Positions 53,474 to 54,431 of a stretch of DNA of 54,431 nucleotides are shown here, in pieces (position 1 is the stretch's first letter; each line of letters begins with the position of its first letter). Origin of the DNA: Deltaproteobacteria bacterium (GTDB lineage Bacteria > Desulfobacterota > Syntrophia > Syntrophales > UBA6807). The stretch spans positions 1-54,431 of the forward strand of contig JAFGQS010000031.1 in NCBI GenBank assembly GCA_016935565.1, in the 5' to 3' direction. The notes under the pieces were generated by a model, which was not told the origin of the DNA, ran no database searches, and was given only the letters and a program-made list of their open reading frames with translations. The translations under genes and the position numbers were made by a program.

Positions 53474-54226
53474 TCAAAAATCAATAATCAACGATGTCAG
53501 AAATATTTTATCGGTTTGTTTGATATCGTTTGACGGCGGTTCATTCTGATAATTAATGATATAGCTGATGCCGAGGGACACCTTTTCTTTAATTTTGACC
53601 TCAAGGGCGGTTTCAGAGTTTATGAAATACTTTTGTGTATCTTCAAATGATACAAGATAGTCGGCATACTCCTTAAATTTCAGGTTGTCCCAGATTTGCC
53701 ATTCGTAACTGATTACTGCTTTCCCGGCTACATAATCATCCGACTTTTCAGGACCTGCCGAGTACCTGTCATAGTAATAAAGAACGCCCGCAGCACCTTT
53801 GAGAGTATGGTCTTTCGTCTTAACAATTTCATAACCGACGCCCGGACCGCCACCGACGCGGTATTTATATCCGGAAAATTTATCTTTCAAGTAATTTGCG
53901 GTCAGAAAACCATAGAGTCTCTTGCTTAATACTCTTTCCCACCTGCCGTCAAGGAGCCATTTGTTGGCCGTATCATTATTTTTGTCTTCGGCCCGAAAGA
54001 CGTTTACCTTTCCATAGTATCTGTTTACAGCCTCCTCTCTCTTGGTTTCGAGTTTACCTGACATTGTTTCATTATCCGAGTTGCCCGAGGTTTTCACGTA
54101 TGAAAACTCGGCCCGCGTTTTCCAGGTAACTTCTTCCGGTTTCTTCTCTTTCTCCTGGGCATAAACGATAGCACCGGACATAATTATACCCAGAACGACA
54201 CACGCGATTACAAACTTTCTCACCAT
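53474..54226 (-). CDS. DUF481 outer-membrane beta-barrel protein
   Basis: A 250-residue protein with a signal peptide (MVRKFVIACVVLGIIMSGAIVYAQ). The mature part is rich in alternating beta strands: WKTRAEFSYVKTSGNSDNETMSGKLE, DGRWERVLSKRLYGFLTANYLKDKFSGYKYRVGGGPGVGYEIV, and a C-terminal FLTSLIIDF ending in Phe, as outer-membrane barrels do. These match DUF481 (YdiY-like). Function is not known. A textbook AAGGAGGTGAACC precedes the ATG. An MscS-type gene ends 86 bases upstream. Confidence 0.9.
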   Translation of the reverse strand: MVRKFVIACVVLGIIMSGAIVYAQEKEKKPEEVTWKTRAEFSYVKTSGNSDNETMSGKLETKREEAVNRYYGKVNVFRAEDKNNDTANKWLLDGRWERVLSKRLYGFLTANYLKDKFSGYKYRVGGGPGVGYEIVKTKDHTLKGAAGVLYYYDRYSAGPEKSDDYVAGKAVISYEWQIWDNLKFKEYADYLVSFEDTQKYFINSETALEVKIKEKVSLGISYIINYQNEPPSNDIKQTDKIFLTSLIIDF

Positions 54227-54311
54227 GGTTCACCTCCTTAATTCTGTTAAAGAATTTGCCGGATTGCATGGATGCGCCAGAAAGTTCCCGGATTGTTCTA
54301 TATATCGTATT

Positions 54312-54431
54312 CTATTGAGTCACCGAACCAGATGCTTCTTTCAGTTGATACAAATGAACATCCTGCTGGGGAAATGGAATCGATATACTTTCGGCATCGA
54401 AGCGTTCTTTAATCTTTTCCTTCAGGTCGAA
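54312..54431 (-). CDS. C-terminus of an MscS-family mechanosensitive channel (partial)
   Basis: The minus strand from the window edge reads DLKEKIKERFDAESISIPFP then QQDVHLYQLKEASGSVTQ and a TAG at 54312. The pattern F-[DN]-x-x-x-I-x-I-P-F-P-Q-x-D-V-[HY] is the end of the MscS C-terminal domain. The rest lies outside the window. It precedes the DUF481 gene. Confidence 0.85.
   Translation of the reverse strand, partial: FDLKEKIKERFDAESISIPFPQQDVHLYQLKEASGSVTQ

Noticed and set aside
1-54431. CRISPR arrays or intact insertion sequences
   Set aside because: No regularly spaced direct repeats with unique spacers and no transposase motif were found; repeats present are palindromic or degenerate filler.

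Overview
The window reads as chromosomal DNA of an anaerobic Gram-negative bacterium, most likely a Desulfobacterota/deltaproteobacterial lineage (Syntrophobacterales-like). This is inference from gene content: LptE and a DUF481 outer-membrane protein, leuS-lptE gene order, preQ0 genes, many c-di-GMP proteins, a UGA-containing peroxiredoxin of the PrxU type, and intergenic spacers full of degenerate short repeats that are typical of these genomes. No rRNA, tRNA, CRISPR array, intact insertion sequence or phage gene was seen.

Layout. 1-5.5 kb: an MgtC remnant, a CsgG-like lipoprotein and a minus-strand operon of two SDR proteins, a transglutaminase-like protein and an FGGY sugar kinase. 5.5-10.2 kb: an exopolysaccharide-type block (FN3/CFI-box surface protein, Wzz-like protein, CpsD-like kinase) bracketed by two diverged copies of a ~215-bp non-coding repeat and preceded by a good sigma-54 promoter with two upstream 17-bp boxes. 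10.4-18 kb: hydrolases, queD-queE-queC, a YciH/SUI1 factor, a YihG-type acyltransferase, a repeat-linker exported protein and a LapA-domain protein. 18.3-26.1 kb: housekeeping genes leuS, lptE and rpsT (TTG start), a TPM-domain/nucleotidyltransferase/LemA group and an HDOD-GGDEF regulator. 26.3-29 kb: esterase, Rieske ferredoxin and an enolase-superfamily enzyme.

29.3-36 kb: a selenocysteine peroxiredoxin with an in-frame UGA followed by a SECIS-like hairpin, a CNT nucleoside transporter and a universal stress protein, a small Gly/Cys-patterned peptide that looks like an orphan RiPP precursor, a GAF-GGDEF protein and adenine deaminase. 36-46.8 kb: a YyaL-type thioredoxin-domain protein, a UPF0316 membrane protein, a TIGR01777 epimerase, an MBL hydrolase, a KefB-type antiporter, a redox cluster (flavodoxin, exported Ig-fold protein, b561-like membrane protein, isochorismatase-family hydrolase, WrbA) and a NifS/IscS-type cysteine desulfurase. 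46.9-54.4 kb: an acyl-CoA ligase with tandem terminators in its leader, an unknown protein, TrmO, a zinc-ribbon PilZ protein, an SbnI/SerK-like ParB-fold protein, a hydrolase remnant, a sirtuin, an FMN-binding split-barrel protein, a DUF481 protein and the C-terminus of an MscS channel.

The observations most worth following are the selenoprotein peroxiredoxin, which ordinary gene calling would split in two, the candidate orphan RiPP precursor at 32.2 kb, and the sigma-54/upstream-box control region of the exopolysaccharide block inside its duplicated flanking element. All functional calls are made by reading the sequence; no database search was run.
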